Part shown: positions 44,703 through 55,372 of the stretch, piece after piece
How positions within the stretch are numbered: the first letter of the stretch is position 1
How the letters are laid out: every line of letters begins with the position of its first letter
Assembly (NCBI RefSeq): GCF_000350225.1
Contig: NW_005179300.1
Coordinates: 376,674 to 440,673, forward strand
Reading direction: 5' to 3'
Length of the DNA: 64,000 nt
Source: Chondrus crispus
Lineage: Eukaryota > Rhodophyta > Florideophyceae > Gigartinales > Gigartinaceae
Translations under genes and position numbers: made by a program
The notes under the pieces: model-generated
What the model was told of the DNA's origin: nothing
What the model saw: the letters and a program-made list of their open reading frames with translations, nothing else
Databases searched by the model: none

Positions 44703-44920
44703 CACGTGTAACCGTGTATCCAATCCCCCGCTCGTGGCCCGGTGTCAGCTCCATGGAGCCCTGTCGAAGTACTGACAGTCTACTCACGTGTACCCGTGGC
44801 ATGCATCACGTTTATTCGTGCCATTACACACGTGTACACGTGCTATACATCACGTTTATCCGTGCCAATTAACCACGTGTACCCGTGGCCCACCACCACG
44901 TGTCACGGGTGTCGTGCCCC
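44703..44920 (+). promoter_or_regulatory. G-box/E-box tandem array in the C LTR
   Basis: Six perfect CACGTG hexamers start at 44703, 44785, 44829, 44837, 44874 and 44897. Two CACGTTTAT(T/C)CGTG words (44807 and 44851) fill the gaps, giving an imperfect tandem repeat of about 45 bp. CACGTG is bound by bHLH and bZIP factors in many eukaryotes; here it would be an enhancer of the LTR promoter. Confidence 0.75.
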
Positions 44921-44955
44921 TTTTGTTTTAATTAGTATTATTATTATTATATCCC

Positions 44956-44982
44956 GACGTCGACTTCTATATAGTCGACGTC
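44956..44982 (+). promoter_or_regulatory. TATA element inside a perfect inverted repeat
   Basis: GACGTCGAC (44956-44964), TTCTATATA (44965-44973), GTCGACGTC (44974-44982). The TATATA in the loop is a plausible core promoter of element C. Confidence 0.65.
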
Positions 44983-45458
44983 CGACCCTAAGTAAATCCT
45001 CACGAAGCTTTGGGTCTACAACCTGGGTTTCTGGAATCGGAGTCGTAGCCTCGCGTCGGTCCCCGTCCTACGACGGTACCCTGCGAGCCATCTACGTCCC
45101 GATTCCCACCTACCTCTACCGCGCGCGCGCCCCTGCTACCCTACTGTAGCGTGCGCGCCAGTCTGTCCCTACCCCTCCGCCCCTCCTGGGCGTGTTCTTC
45201 GATCCATTTTACCCCTCTAATCCCCTACTGCGCTTCGCGCCCGGCCCCGTACCGGTTCCTTTACGGGTGGTCTCCCGAATCCCCTACACGCGCCCCCGAA
45301 CGCGCGCGCTCTGCCAGAGGGGGTTCCCACGTCCCCCTCAGTGCACGAAATTTTGGTCTCTCGACCTAGAAGTTTCCGGAGTGGCCCTTATCCCCTACCG
45401 TTTTTGGACCTAGGTGTTTCTCTCTCTGTTTCAACAGGTTTCCACAAGCTCAAGGCTA

Positions 45459-46522
45459 TGGTATCCGGATCCGAATCGTCCCGTGAGACCCGTCCTCGAG
45501 ACGTGCCTCCGCCAGTTGCGGCGTGGATCACTCGGAGTTGCCGCGAGGCCCCCCGAGAAGCCGAAAGATTCACGCTCAATACTGTAGCGGAGAAGCTCGC
45601 AGCGCAACCGTCGGCGCTGCGAGAAAACCTCAACACTTTTATTGAGGAAACTATCGCAGCACAAGCCGAAGTACAAGCCGCGCGAGAACGCGATCGACTT
45701 TCCGCCCTTGTAGGCGTATTAACCACGGCTTGGCAGGCGGATATATCTGCAAGAGTCGATGAGGCGACCAACCGTCTGAAAAAAGAGATCGCTTCCTTGT
45801 CAGAGGAGGTTGCTGCCCTCCGTCAAGAAATTACCGTCTTGAAGACGCACCGCCCCGATCCGTCGCCAGGCCCGCAGGGCGGATCGGTGACGAAAACCCC
45901 AGCCACCGCTGCTGTGATCCCTCCGACTACAGTCGGAGTAGCCACTCTCTCTCCCGTTGAGGAGTTACCCGCGTTGAACAAGAGGTTGCTCTTTTCCAAC
46001 GTGACAATGCCGGCGCTGCAAGCCGCGGGGATACCGGTCCTTTCCATGGAGACCGCTCCCCAATTTTCCGCCAACCCTCAGGCGGAACGAACCGCGGCCG
46101 GAGCCTCTCGCGAGGGAGCCTCCGCCGAACCTATCCACCTCGAGGGTGATTTCCCTTCCCAGAATTTACTGGGTGGGAACCCCAACCAAGGGGGAAGTTC
46201 AGACGACGAGGGGAGTGGCCGACGAAAAAAGCCTAAACCCAGTCGGAAAGAGTGGAAGGCTCACCGTCGCAAAGGGCGAAAGGAGCCTTTGTCGTTTCTT
46301 TCGGGAACGCGGGTTCGGGTGAAGATGGAGATGCGACTGCCCGTACGGGAGGGTGTCGCCAGAGGTGCAAAATGCAGCTGTGTTTACTTGTTCGTCTTAC
46401 CCGGGACGGTAATCTTTGAGGAGCGAAGCGAAGCGCGTAGCCTAATGCGTGGGAATTGCATGGTCGCCGTTGCTGACAAAGGACTCTGCGACCAATTGCA
46501 CTACGGAGCTCGACTAAATTAA
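45459..46522 (+). CDS. Element C gag (N-terminal part), probably truncated
   Basis: ATG 45459 (MVSGSESSRETRPRDVPP), 105 bp after the primer site. A long helical, probably coiled-coil part (about residues 40-135: TLNTVAEKLAAQPSALRENL, LKKEIASLSEEVAALRQEIT) is followed by a Pro/Ser/Thr-rich part and a basic patch (RRKKPKPSRKEWKAHRRKGR, about residues 255-274). This is the layout of the N-terminal gag region in A and B, without sequence identity that I can see. No capsid region or zinc knuckle follows, and the last 80 codons look unrelated, so the gene was probably joined to other DNA. No pol is present. Confidence 0.55.
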
Positions 46523-48586
46523 AAAGGCCACGACGTTTGGTCTCCCTTAACTCTTCCCTTCTGTTCAATCGACCCTTCCCACCATTCGACCCCTCGTCTC
46601 TATTTGATCCAATCCAATGTATGATAATCATACCATGATATGGTCTCCGACTTCTAAAATGCTGATAATTTACAGCACACCGCGAGTGTGTCCCTTCTGA
46701 CGAAACAAGCCTGTTCGTCGTCCTCCTCTGATACGTACACTGCAGTCCCATCATAACGGCCCCGATTCAGTAAACGGGGGTCGCCCTAAGTTTTGAACAA
46801 CGTCCTAACCAGGGTTGTGTATGTGGAAAATGTATCCTCCGACGGTGACGTTTTACTATATGAGAAATGCACCTCATCGAAAATTATTATACTGCCCTAA
46901 ACGGAAGCATTAAAGAATTTCAAATGTCAAGATAGAATGCATCTTCTCCTACGGGGATGTTGTGACAGTGCAAACCGTGAGACGAAGAGAGAATAAACGG
47001 GGACGGAAGCAGTATAAATAAGGGAAAATTCGAGACAGACTAGCTACCCGAAGATAAGCAAGAACGATAACGAAACACAACAGTAAAAAGCGCGATTCCC
47101 ATCTTTTAGTGTCCGTTGCACCCATAATCACACTTCTTCTCTTTATTAACCAATTGGTTAGCAAACATTAATGTTTGCTACTTTTGATTTCTTTGTCGGA
47201 CGGGACACGCTCGCGTGGTGTGCTGTATTATGATACAGCATTACAGAAGTCCCATACTTAGTGCAATTTTATTGCTCATCGCATTGAATCAAGAAGGAAA
47301 GGGGACAAAAGGTCGGAGCGGTCGTGGCAATCAGATGGGAAGAGTCAAACGAGACCAAAGGTCGTGGGTTCTTAGTTAGTGCGTTAGTGCAAGCGGACGC
47401 GAAGTTCCGTTGTCACCAGAGAGACAAGACAGTGCGAACTCTACGAAATAGGCTACGGGCTTCTCCTTGAAGCTCTATCCATCCCCTTCTCGGTAAGAAG
47501 ATCAAGAATATACAACTGAAGCTTTATTGCTACATTGGCGGAGCCCTCCTGTGCGGACTCCGTAACTACGTCCTCACACAATTCGCTTTCCGCTTCAGGA
47601 ACGGCTCAGGCTCCTGTGCGTCTGTGTCAGGATCACGCCTGAACCGCAAGGAACAACCATGTCATAGAGGCTTTCCGACATTCTTTGCATTTCAGTGTCA
47701 TTGCGACTTGAAAACTGGTTTTCGCATTTTTTGAGTTGACAAAATCCCTCAAATAAAGCACAATGTGAAGAACCAAGAGTTAAGCGCAACTTCAGTGCGT
47801 ACATCTCAGGCGTGAGTAGTTACAATAGTTCATATGAGTGGCGAGGATGAACCTGGATTTTCTAGGCGCTCCTCCTCTGCTTTGTCTCGCACGCGCGCTA
47901 CGCACAGTCCAACTGGCGTTTCCTTCCTCTTCTTAGACCCCAAGCCCGGCCTCACACCTGTGGACGCCAGCAGCCCAACGCTGCGGGGACGCTTACTACT
48001 TGTGGTTGACAAGTGCGGTTAGAAGATATTAACGCCACTCTTCTATCAGTAATAGTAACCATGCCGTGCTATCGCGGACACGTAGAGCCCTCGGGGAACA
48101 AGAGGTCTCTGTGTCGACAATAATAGTGATTGATAGATTGTTTTAGTGTGGTTGCCCATATCACGTTCCCCTACTTCGGTCTTAAGCCGAGGAAGGAGTA
48201 ACGAGGAGTAAAGGGAGGTACCATTGTCGGGCTATTCGAAGAGACAGTGCGCTAAGAGCTACACACCGTGCGGATTTTAATTCTAGTGTCTATCGGACCG
48301 TTAGTCCTCATATGAGGACAAAAGTTATTTTATTTTTTCTAGACAACGCAACTCGCGAATACACTTCTATTTATTAAACTAAAAGCCCATCACCACAGGT
48401 GAAGCATTTGCTTGTCGATTTTAGTGAAAGCCGACCTGTTGATGCATATAAAGGTGTTGAAAAAAGAAAAAGTCGGCTTATAGTAAACATATTCTTAAAG
48501 CTAAATTTATACCAGTAGCATAGAAACATTGCGTCGAGGGCTTTCTATTCGGTTCGAACTTCAGAAAAAAGTAAATCCAGTCAATT
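46523..48586. other. No gene assigned; palindromes near 47160 and 47220
   Basis: AT-richer, no credible frame. AGCAAACATTAATGTTTGCT (47160-47179) is a perfect 20-bp palindrome, with CCAATTGG just before it. GCTGTAT-TATG-ATACAGC lies near 47221-47238. They may be ends of small non-autonomous elements. Confidence 0.4.
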
Positions 48587-48762
48587 AGAGAAATTACGGA
48601 GTCACAAAACTCGTTTAAATTCTCGTCTATCATATGGGATGTCCTGCTGAACAGAAACGAAAACTTTCTGAACGTAATTTGATTATGGAATACAATTATG
48701 TGAGTATTACCAACAGTCATCACTCCTACCACTCGCTCTGACTCGTGAGCTTCATATGTAAC

Positions 48763-49896
48763 ATGCGGCAGTCCGACTTCAGCCTTGGAGCTGGGAGACG
48801 ACGCAAAGCTCGCAAACAACCGGGATTTATCCTCTCAATTACAGCTGATGCCCCCGTTGCTGTACAAATGAAAGCAGCTAAGAAGCTGCGTCGGGCAAGA
48901 CTAGACATCCGCCTTCTTAAGCTGCGATCAAGACTGATCTCCTCGACATCTTTCAACTTTAACATATATTCAAATGAGGCTTGTCTGAGGGAATGCAGAT
49001 TCCAGGTCAAGGATATGCCAAAGGTGGCGGCAGCCATTGGTTGTAATGGGGTGCGCACAAAACGTAATTCGTACTACTGTGAACCTCTGACAGCCTGTTG
49101 TATAGTGCTCCGCCGTCTCGCGTCACCGTGCAGATGGCAAGATGTGGAAACTGTCTTTGGCATGCGGGATTCAGCTCTCAGTGAAGTATTCTGGGAAGTA
49201 CTAGAATATTTTGTGGAGAACAAGGAATCTTTGCTAACATCTCTACGTACGAATCTTCTTAGACAGCGTGCGGCATTATATGATGAACGAATAAGGGATG
49301 CTGGAGCCCCGTTAGAAAGTTGTGTGGTCTTCATCGATTGCACTAAAATAAGAATAGAAAGGCCTGGAGGAAGAGGTCATATGCAGCGCAGTTGCTACTC
49401 CGGACATAAGCGCATGCACTGCCTCATATACCAGACGATCACAACACCTGACGGGCTCATATTACACCTATTCGGCCCCGAAGTTGGTCGTAGGCACGAC
49501 GTAACGTTGCTAAGAAACAGCAACATAGAGATTCTTATGCAAGGCCTTTTAATAGATCGCAGACAGTTTTACATTTATGGTGATGCCGCATACATGCTCA
49601 GGCCATGGTTACAAGTCGCGTTCGACCGTTTAAGCGCTACGGAATCGCAGGCGTCTTACAATACAAGAATGAGCGCTGTTCGTGCAAGTATGGAGTGGAA
49701 CTACAAGGATCTCAAACAAATGTGGAGTCTCAACGACTACGCTCGTTTACTCAAAGTCCGTAAGGCGCCTATTGCGATGCTTTATCAGGCATCTGCTCTT
49801 CTACTCAATTGGAAAACATGCTTGGAGAGCGCCGGGCAAGTAGGGAGCTATTTCAATTGTCCTGCACCGACTTTCGCTGAATATCTAAGTGCGTAG
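48763..49896 (+). CDS. PIF/Harbinger-type DDE transposase (377 aa)
   Basis: Uninterrupted. The frame is open further upstream, but 48763 is the first ATG. Catalytic motifs of the DDE_4/Harbinger nuclease are visible: first D in CVVFIDCTKIRIERPGGRGH (residues about 186-205), second D in FYIYGDAAYMLRPW, and E in RASMEWNYKDLKQMW. YSGHKRMHCLIYQTITTPDG and EVGRRHDVTLL are typical of the family. The N-terminal part contains a helical DNA-binding-like segment (CCIVLRRLASPCRWQDVETV). About 380 residues is normal. The enzyme cuts at the element ends, usually with the Myb-like partner encoded convergently 59 bp away. No obvious inactivating change. Confidence 0.88.
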   Translation: MRQSDFSLGAGRRRKARKQPGFILSITADAPVAVQMKAAKKLRRARLDIRLLKLRSRLISSTSFNFNIYSNEACLRECRFQVKDMPKVAAAIGCNGVRTKRNSYYCEPLTACCIVLRRLASPCRWQDVETVFGMRDSALSEVFWEVLEYFVENKESLLTSLRTNLLRQRAALYDERIRDAGAPLESCVVFIDCTKIRIERPGGRGHMQRSCYSGHKRMHCLIYQTITTPDGLILHLFGPEVGRRHDVTLLRNSNIEILMQGLLIDRRQFYIYGDAAYMLRPWLQVAFDRLSATESQASYNTRMSAVRASMEWNYKDLKQMWSLNDYARLLKVRKAPIAMLYQASALLLNWKTCLESAGQVGSYFNCPAPTFAEYLSA

Positions 49897-49955
49897 CAGC
49901 GGATTGCGAGTCCACATTTCTCGGGAGCGCTGGTCCGCGGAGCCGGGAGCACGTT

Positions 49956-50884
49956 TCACTTAGCGATCTTGCTCGCCATTGCAGCTAAGACGTCAATCAT
50001 TTTTCCACGCTCGTCCATGGCCTGCTTGCGTTCTTCGATCTCTACTGCTGCTCTCTTTTCGTCAAAATCTAGCCTGCAGTTTACAGCTTCTTGTGTCTCC
50101 CTATAACGAATCTCATCTAGCCTCAATCGCTTCTCCTCTAAATAGAGCCGCTTCTCATGTATATCCAACCTTCTCTTTTCAGCCTCCCTGCGATGTGCCA
50201 TATCCTTTCTCAACATTTCGTTACTCCCATCATCAGAGTCACAGACATACGCCGCCCTCTGCCGTCTACGATCCCTTGCAGACCCACTCGGGGACACTCG
50301 CGATGACCCAGCCCCGGAGTTGCTACTGTATCATCCACGGCCTCACCAACGGCGCCATTACGGCGCAATGCAGCGTTTCTAATACTCTTTCCAGCCTCCA
50401 GCAACTTCCTCTCCTTCTCAGATTTTTCGTTGCGCTCTTCCCTGCTCTCCTCAGCTTTCTCACCCATCTCCAATATGATGTCGTCCAGCAGCGTCTCTTT
50501 CTCCCCATAAACCTCCATTATGCCGGACGCTGCTGCATTCTCTTTTACTGCCTTCCTCCGCCGCGAAACTATCGTGTTAAACCGATCTGCAAGCGTCTTC
50601 TGCGAGGGGCGGTCTCTTCCGACAAGCACACCGGCCGGAGCCGCTCCTAAAAACTGCTTGTGCACCTCCTCGAACAAAGCTCCTTTCTTCCCCCACGCAA
50701 CCAAGTGAGCGGAACTGCAAGAAATAGATTTGAGGAGAAGTATGTCAGCCGCATCGGAAAAGCGGAAGGGCTTAAGCTTTGTTTCGGCGGGAGATGGTGT
50801 GACAGTAGGAAGTGAGGCAGATGCATCTGCAGGCGCACTAGCCGTGTCAAAAGGGGTTGGGGACGGGGTTTCAACAGTGGACAT
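49956..50884 (-). pseudogene. Harbinger SANT/Myb-like partner, one frameshift
   Basis: ATG at 50884. After a Ser/Pro/Thr-rich start comes a SANT/Myb-like region (KPFRFSDAADILLLKSISCS, then QKTLADRFNTIVSRRRKAVK), which in this family binds the element ends and helps import the transposase. A one-base shift near 50300-50330 separates it from a charged coiled-coil C-terminus (RREAEKRRLDIHEKRLYLEE, 49956-50297). In the second frame the text is continuous (SNSGAGSSRVSPSGSARDRR), so the break is a recent indel, sequencing error or unusual intron. Confidence 0.75.
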
Positions 50885-51262
50885 TTGTTGGGAGGGATGG
50901 GTGAGGTGGTATAATGTTTGTGATGAGGGTGTGAGGTGAATGGGTTGTACCTATGCACGCACTTTTTAATGGCGCGAACGCTACCCCTTCAACTTGAGCA
51001 ATTAGAGACAAGGTGCATTCTTGACAGAAATTTTTAATTTCGTAAGGTCTGCACACAACACCAGATTTGTCTCGTACAAGATTGTCAAATCTCGTACAAT
51101 TGAGACAGTTGTCCTTCCGGGCTGACTTTGTCAGAAAGTTGTACGAGATTCCAGACTCCGTAATTTCTCTAATCTGCCCAAGAAAAATTGAAACCATGGC
51201 CATCAAAGTTGAAAAGAAATAAAATTTGCAGATTTGTAATGTTGTGATAACGCTTGGTCGGA

Positions 51263-53533
51263 TACAAGGGGGTGCCCCCACTTTTTGCACAAGACCCCCA
51301 CCAGTTGAACAACTCGAAAAATATCAGATTTTAAAGCAAATAAACAAAAGCATTGCTGTTATTACATGTCAAAGATGTGACGGAGACAAAAAAGGCCCAT
51401 AACTGGGCGGGGAATCCAAATCAAACATTTTGCCGCGCTTTTTCGATATCTGCGTACTCGAAAACACTTAATTCGATGTGTTCTGCTCCATATAAGTGCA
51501 AATTGAAGCCTTGGTGACCTTCCCAGACTCTCGAGACTGTGTTAGAAACCGGGTGTCAACTCACAATGGGTCGTGTCAAACGAATGTCGAAGCACGAGAG
51601 ATGCTTTCAAAGGGCTCTTGCTGCAGTTGACAAGGGTGTGGATAGACGTCGTGGTTCGTTAATTTCGCGTATGCCGTTATCCACGTTTCAGTACCGCCTA
51701 ATGCACAAGGACAGGAAGCCGATCAGCCGAACGTACCTCACCGCTGACGAAGAAAATGTCATTGTGGACCTCGTTAACAGGTACTCTGCCCGTGGCTTTC
51801 CTCTCAGCAATGAGGATATCAGTGATGCCGTTGAGATTCTCGTCGCGTCGTTTCCCGCAGATCGCCGAGCAAAACTACCCTTCGTAAACAACAGACCTGG
51901 AAAAAAATTCTTCCGCAATTTTCGTGCTCGCCATAGCGATCGCATCCGCTTCAGACGCTGTTCGAAGGAGGAGGAGTTGCGAGGGAGCGCTGGCAACGCA
52001 GATGTCCTCACATCCCATTTAATTGAGGTGCACAAGCTCATCGCAGACAACAGGATAGATTCATATCATATTGCCAATCTTGACGAGACTGGCATATCCC
52101 CCAACCGTGATAGTTTGAAATCCAGCCACAAGAAGGCATACGTAACAAGATATTCTAAATTGGGGTGCTCTGTTCAGCGTTCTCCTGAGTTCCGAAACAT
52201 TGAAAGGTTAACAACTATGCCCGTAGTATTTGCGAGTGGTTGCGTTGGAAGGCCTTTGTTTGTCGTAAAAGGCAAGTCGTTTAATTATCGTGTGACAAAG
52301 TCTGCAGCAGGAGAGCGAGTGGAGACAATTGCAGATTGTCTCCCAACCGGTAGCGTTATCACTTGTCGTGAAGACATTGCAGGCGTGGACTCTCCAAATC
52401 TTTATGAATGAGCGCGTGTGTTTTTGGATGACAACAAAATAAGATTGAGCAGTGGCAAGATAATTTTATTGCTTGACAGTTACAGGAGCCACATGAGGTA
52501 CAGGACAATGCAGTTTTTTCACGATGCTGGAGTCATCGTGTAAGCTTTGACGGCGCACACTAGCGGTATTACACAACCGTTGGATGTTTCTGCGTTCGCC
52601 GCATTTAAAAACAAGCTTCGAGATCTTGTTGAGAGCCTATTAAGTCACACGAAGGAAAATGTCTACGACCGGTTTGATTTTCTGATGCTTGTAAAACAGG
52701 CATACAGCATTACTTTTACGAGAAGCACCATTGCCTCTGGTTTCGCGAAGGCAGGCATATACCCTGCCAACCTCTCGCACGTCTTCAGTGTGCCGCGGCC
52801 AAGGTCTTTTTCCCACCCAAATGAATTGATCTCGGCAGTAGATATTGAGAAAATATTGGAAGATAAGCGGGAGACGCGGAGGAAGAATATCGGTTTGCAG
52901 CCCGTGGTGTTAAGTAACGGGTTCCTGGATACTACATTTGGCTTATGTCTCACGTCTGAAGAAGCTTTAAAAAAGCCAAGGCAAAGGATGCGGTGGACAA
53001 AGCCAGAAAGGCAGAGGTAGCAAGAAAGGAGGCCGACAAAGCAGAGCGCGAAGCCATCGCTTGTGAAAGATTAAGGCGAGAGCGACTACGTTTCGAACGC
53101 AAAGCAATGAATTTTCGGGTTCTTGTTTATGGAGTGGAAGGCAGGCTGCCACGGCCGATGTTGGAGCGCCGCATGGTGGCGAAACGTCGGACAGCAGAAA
53201 GAAACAATCGCCGTTGTGTGGAGGCTGTGAATCAGTTGATGGGTTAACTGTTGCCGCAGTGGGGATCGAAATTCAAATAAAAATTTGCATGTTTTTTGCA
53301 GTAGCCAATAAATTGGCTGTTCAGATTAGGGGGGCCTCAGAACTGGCAACTTGTTGTTCATTCACATTCGCTTCTTTTCGCATTGAGACCATTTTTTCTC
53401 CATACCGCTTTTGAGGCTTGACAATCTGTCGCCACGCTTCAAGAAAATTCAAATCTTGTTCAAAACGGACGTCTAAAAGATATTATTTTTTAAAACCTTT
53501 GATTTGTTCAACTTGTGGGGCTACTCCCTTGTA
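51263..53533 (+). mobile_element. Pogo-type DNA transposon (2,267 bp)
   Basis: Bounded by TA at 51263-51264 and 53532-53533. Left tip CAAGGGGGTGCCCCCAC, right tip (inverted) CAAGGGAGTAGCCCCAC; the similarity continues inward through AGTTGAACAA. One transposase gene fills the centre. Length, TA target and the gene type fit pogo/Tigger in Tc1-mariner. Confidence 0.88.
51566..53247 (+). pseudogene. Pogo-like transposase, two stops and a frameshift
   Basis: First ATG 51566 (MGRVKRMSKHERCFQRALAA). An N-terminal helix-turn-helix is followed by a CENP-B-like DNA-binding region (LSNEDISDAVEILVASFPAD, PGKKFFRNFRARH). Then the DDE/DDD catalytic domain: D in IANLDETGISPNRD, D in ILLLDSYRSHMRY, and D in ITQPLDVSAFAAFKNKLRD. 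In-frame stops at 52409-52411 and 52541-52543 interrupt it, and the Lys/Arg/Glu-rich tail (52993-53247) is in another frame. All catalytic residues remain, so inactivation is recent. Confidence 0.87.
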
Positions 53534-53789
53534 GATCTATCCGACTAGAGATCCCACAGTTGCATAACTGTACCACCCCGACCGCCCTCGACAGCGCATC
53601 GGTCCTTCCCCTCAAGGCTGCCCCCCTCCCTCCCATCCCATCGTACGCAGGACGGTGTACGTAATGTTACACTCTCCTGCATGTCTACAATTGTACACTA
53701 AACTGTGGGTGTACAGTACAGTCGACCTTACGCATTAGTGCCGCCCCGTGTAAAGACTAATAATACGGCACTAATTCGGAGCGGCACAA

Positions 53790-54014
53790 TCAGATGGCAG
53801 AACCACTAGCTTCTAGAAAAGCTCGTTTTGCGGACCTCAAGTGCGATAAGGCATTGCTCACATCGCACTTCACACCCAGACTCTCCAAAGACCCAAACAG
53901 CCTTGCTGGCACTACGGCACTCGGCACGGCCCGCCTCTCCGTAATTTCACACTCGTCTTCTGCCACACAATCATCCATTATAGCATCACTGGCAATTTGT
54001 GTGTGTGGTTCCAT
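53790..54014 (-). pseudogene. C-terminal remnant of pogo-like transposase
   Basis: 75 codons, containing DAIMDDCVAEDECEITERRA and LRSAKRAFLEASGSAI before the stop near the element end. Position and acidic-then-helical composition fit the C-terminus of a CENP-B/pogo protein. The catalytic domain is absent between this and the HTH part. Confidence 0.45.
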
Positions 54015-54196
54015 CCAGATAGGTCAGCACAGTAGATAAGGCACAGCCACATAAGGCACTACAAATCAGCACATAAAGTCACCGCCGGCCGCCGTCCCCC
54101 CAGGGGTGAGAGGGCCATCGGTGTTCATGGCATCACAGTGTGACGGGCATTTTGCCAGTTCTGGTGAAATTGAGAAAGTCAATCAAGTTTCAAGCT

Positions 54197-54559
54197 TCAA
54201 GAGTGGGGTGGGTAATGCGCAGGGTGCAAAGTTTTTGTGGCGAGCGTTGTAGCGGTGTTGGTCACAATTTGTTGGAGTGAAGGAAGAGAGCGTTTGATGT
54301 TTCGGATGGTTCGCTCTGAAATTTTGAACTGACGCATAACTGTGGTACTCGCATTCCCGATCTGCAGCAGATGCCCAACCTCGATTTTCTGTGCAATCGT
54401 AAGGCACGTACGCTTCGCTTTGGCGATCTTTTCAGGAATCATGCTAGGGTCTTTGAGTGAGGTGCCATCACCAATTGAGCTGAGGCGCATGAGGAGTGGG
54501 CGATGACGACGTCGTGCATGGCACGTGGCAGAACCTGTGTCTGCCGGTTTTGGCGGCAC
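54197..54559 (-). pseudogene. Psq/CENP-B-type helix-turn-helix remnant
   Basis: The frame has no ATG at its left end. It contains AKRTCLTIAQKIEVGHLLQI followed by TTVMRQFKISERTIRNIKR, a classical pipsqueak/CENP-B N-terminal helix-turn-helix, which binds element ends. It runs into unrelated sequence where the catalytic domain should begin, showing the internal deletion. Confidence 0.7.
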
Positions 54560-54807
54560 TAATTCGAGGGTGGCAAAAACAAAAGCGGCACTATTGCGCG
54601 TCCCCCCCCCTGTACTATACTACAGAAGATGAGGCGAAGGGGTGCGGATCATACGCACTACAGAGTACAGAGTAAACCCTCGTTATAGTGACCCCACGAT
54701 ACAGTGATTCCCTCGCTATAGTGCACTTTCGGCCAGAATTGCCCGCCACATATGCCCATATGGGCCAGAATCGAAGGTTTCCCTCGATCGTAGTGTACCC
54801 ATACTAT

Positions 54808-55372
54808 TGTGATTTTACGACTCATTGCAACCTTCCTTGCGACCCTTCGTAGGTCAACTCAACGTCCGCAGACACGCAGAGGGGCGCACGCATAACCGTG
54901 CTCATCGGCGGATGAGCACGACGGCATCCGGGACAATCGGACGAATTCGAGCATGGTAGGTGACGGCAGTTGCCGACCGTCAGCAAAGCAAGCCCCACAG
55001 CATACGGGAAGGACGCAGCGGGAGCAATGCAATAGGGCCTACCGGAGCCCTTGCAAGGGCGAACGTAGGCACGGCGATGTGGAAACACGAAGGGGCGAGA
55101 AGGGAGAGTTGATGAGCTGACAATGGCAGTCAGACTACAGCAAACGCGACATCAGCGAGAAGCGAAAAGGCGCGTGAGCGAAGGAAGAAACCAGCCACCT
55201 TCAGGCATGAGGGAGGCTGGTTGGGCGACCGAAAGCGGGTACTTAAAGCGAGCGAGTAGAAGCAAAGTAAAGATAGAAGGCAGATGCCCAGCTTAATGCT
55301 GATCGACTTGTGCACTACCCTCTCCGGTTCCTATCATTGCTGGCCACCAACACCATGTCTGCACAAATGTTA
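54808..55372 (+). repeat. Copia 5' LTR (565 bp)
   Basis: Starts TGTGATTTTACGACTC, ends CACAAATGTTA. The gag ATG (55355) lies inside it, 18 bp before its end. No obvious TATA box seen; the minus-strand frames in it are shared with the other LTR and are not genes. Confidence 0.93.

Larger units (their letters stand above)
44658..45345 (+). repeat. Element C 5' LTR (right end approximate)
   Basis: Starts TGTAGCACACG. The end is placed just before the primer-binding-like TGGTCTCTCGACCTAG (45354-45369), which matches the primer site of elements A and B; uncertainty is about 10 bp. The left part holds the G-box array and a TATA-bearing palindrome; the right part is C-rich. No second copy is in the window. 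Confidence 0.55.
48587..51171. mobile_element. PIF/Harbinger DNA transposon (extent approximate)
   Basis: Carries the two genes typical of PIF/Harbinger: a DDE transposase and a SANT/Myb-like protein. The identical 20-mer ATTAGAGAAATTACGGAGTC occurs at 48587-48606 (plus) and at 51152-51171 (minus), flanking both genes in inverted orientation. The true tips and the three-base target duplication were not identified. Confidence 0.65.
53717..54614 (-). mobile_element. Second pogo family, deletion derivative (894 bp)
   Basis: TA at 53717-53718 and 54613-54614. Tips are CAGTCGACCTTACGCA and, inverted, CAGGGGGGGGACGCGC, followed on both sides by A(T/A)TAGTGCCGC. The inside codes on the minus strand for the two ends of a transposase with the middle deleted. 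GCGGCACTAATTCG repeats near both ends. Confidence 0.75.

Noticed and set aside
50871-51290. Minus-strand frame with several Cys pairs (CLNC, CQEC)
   Set aside because: Spans the edge of the pogo element and the Harbinger 5' side, so it cannot be one original gene; spacing fits no known zinc finger.
54822-55088. 88-codon frame, identical to one at 60028-60294
   Set aside because: Both lie inside the copia LTRs; identity comes from LTR duplication.
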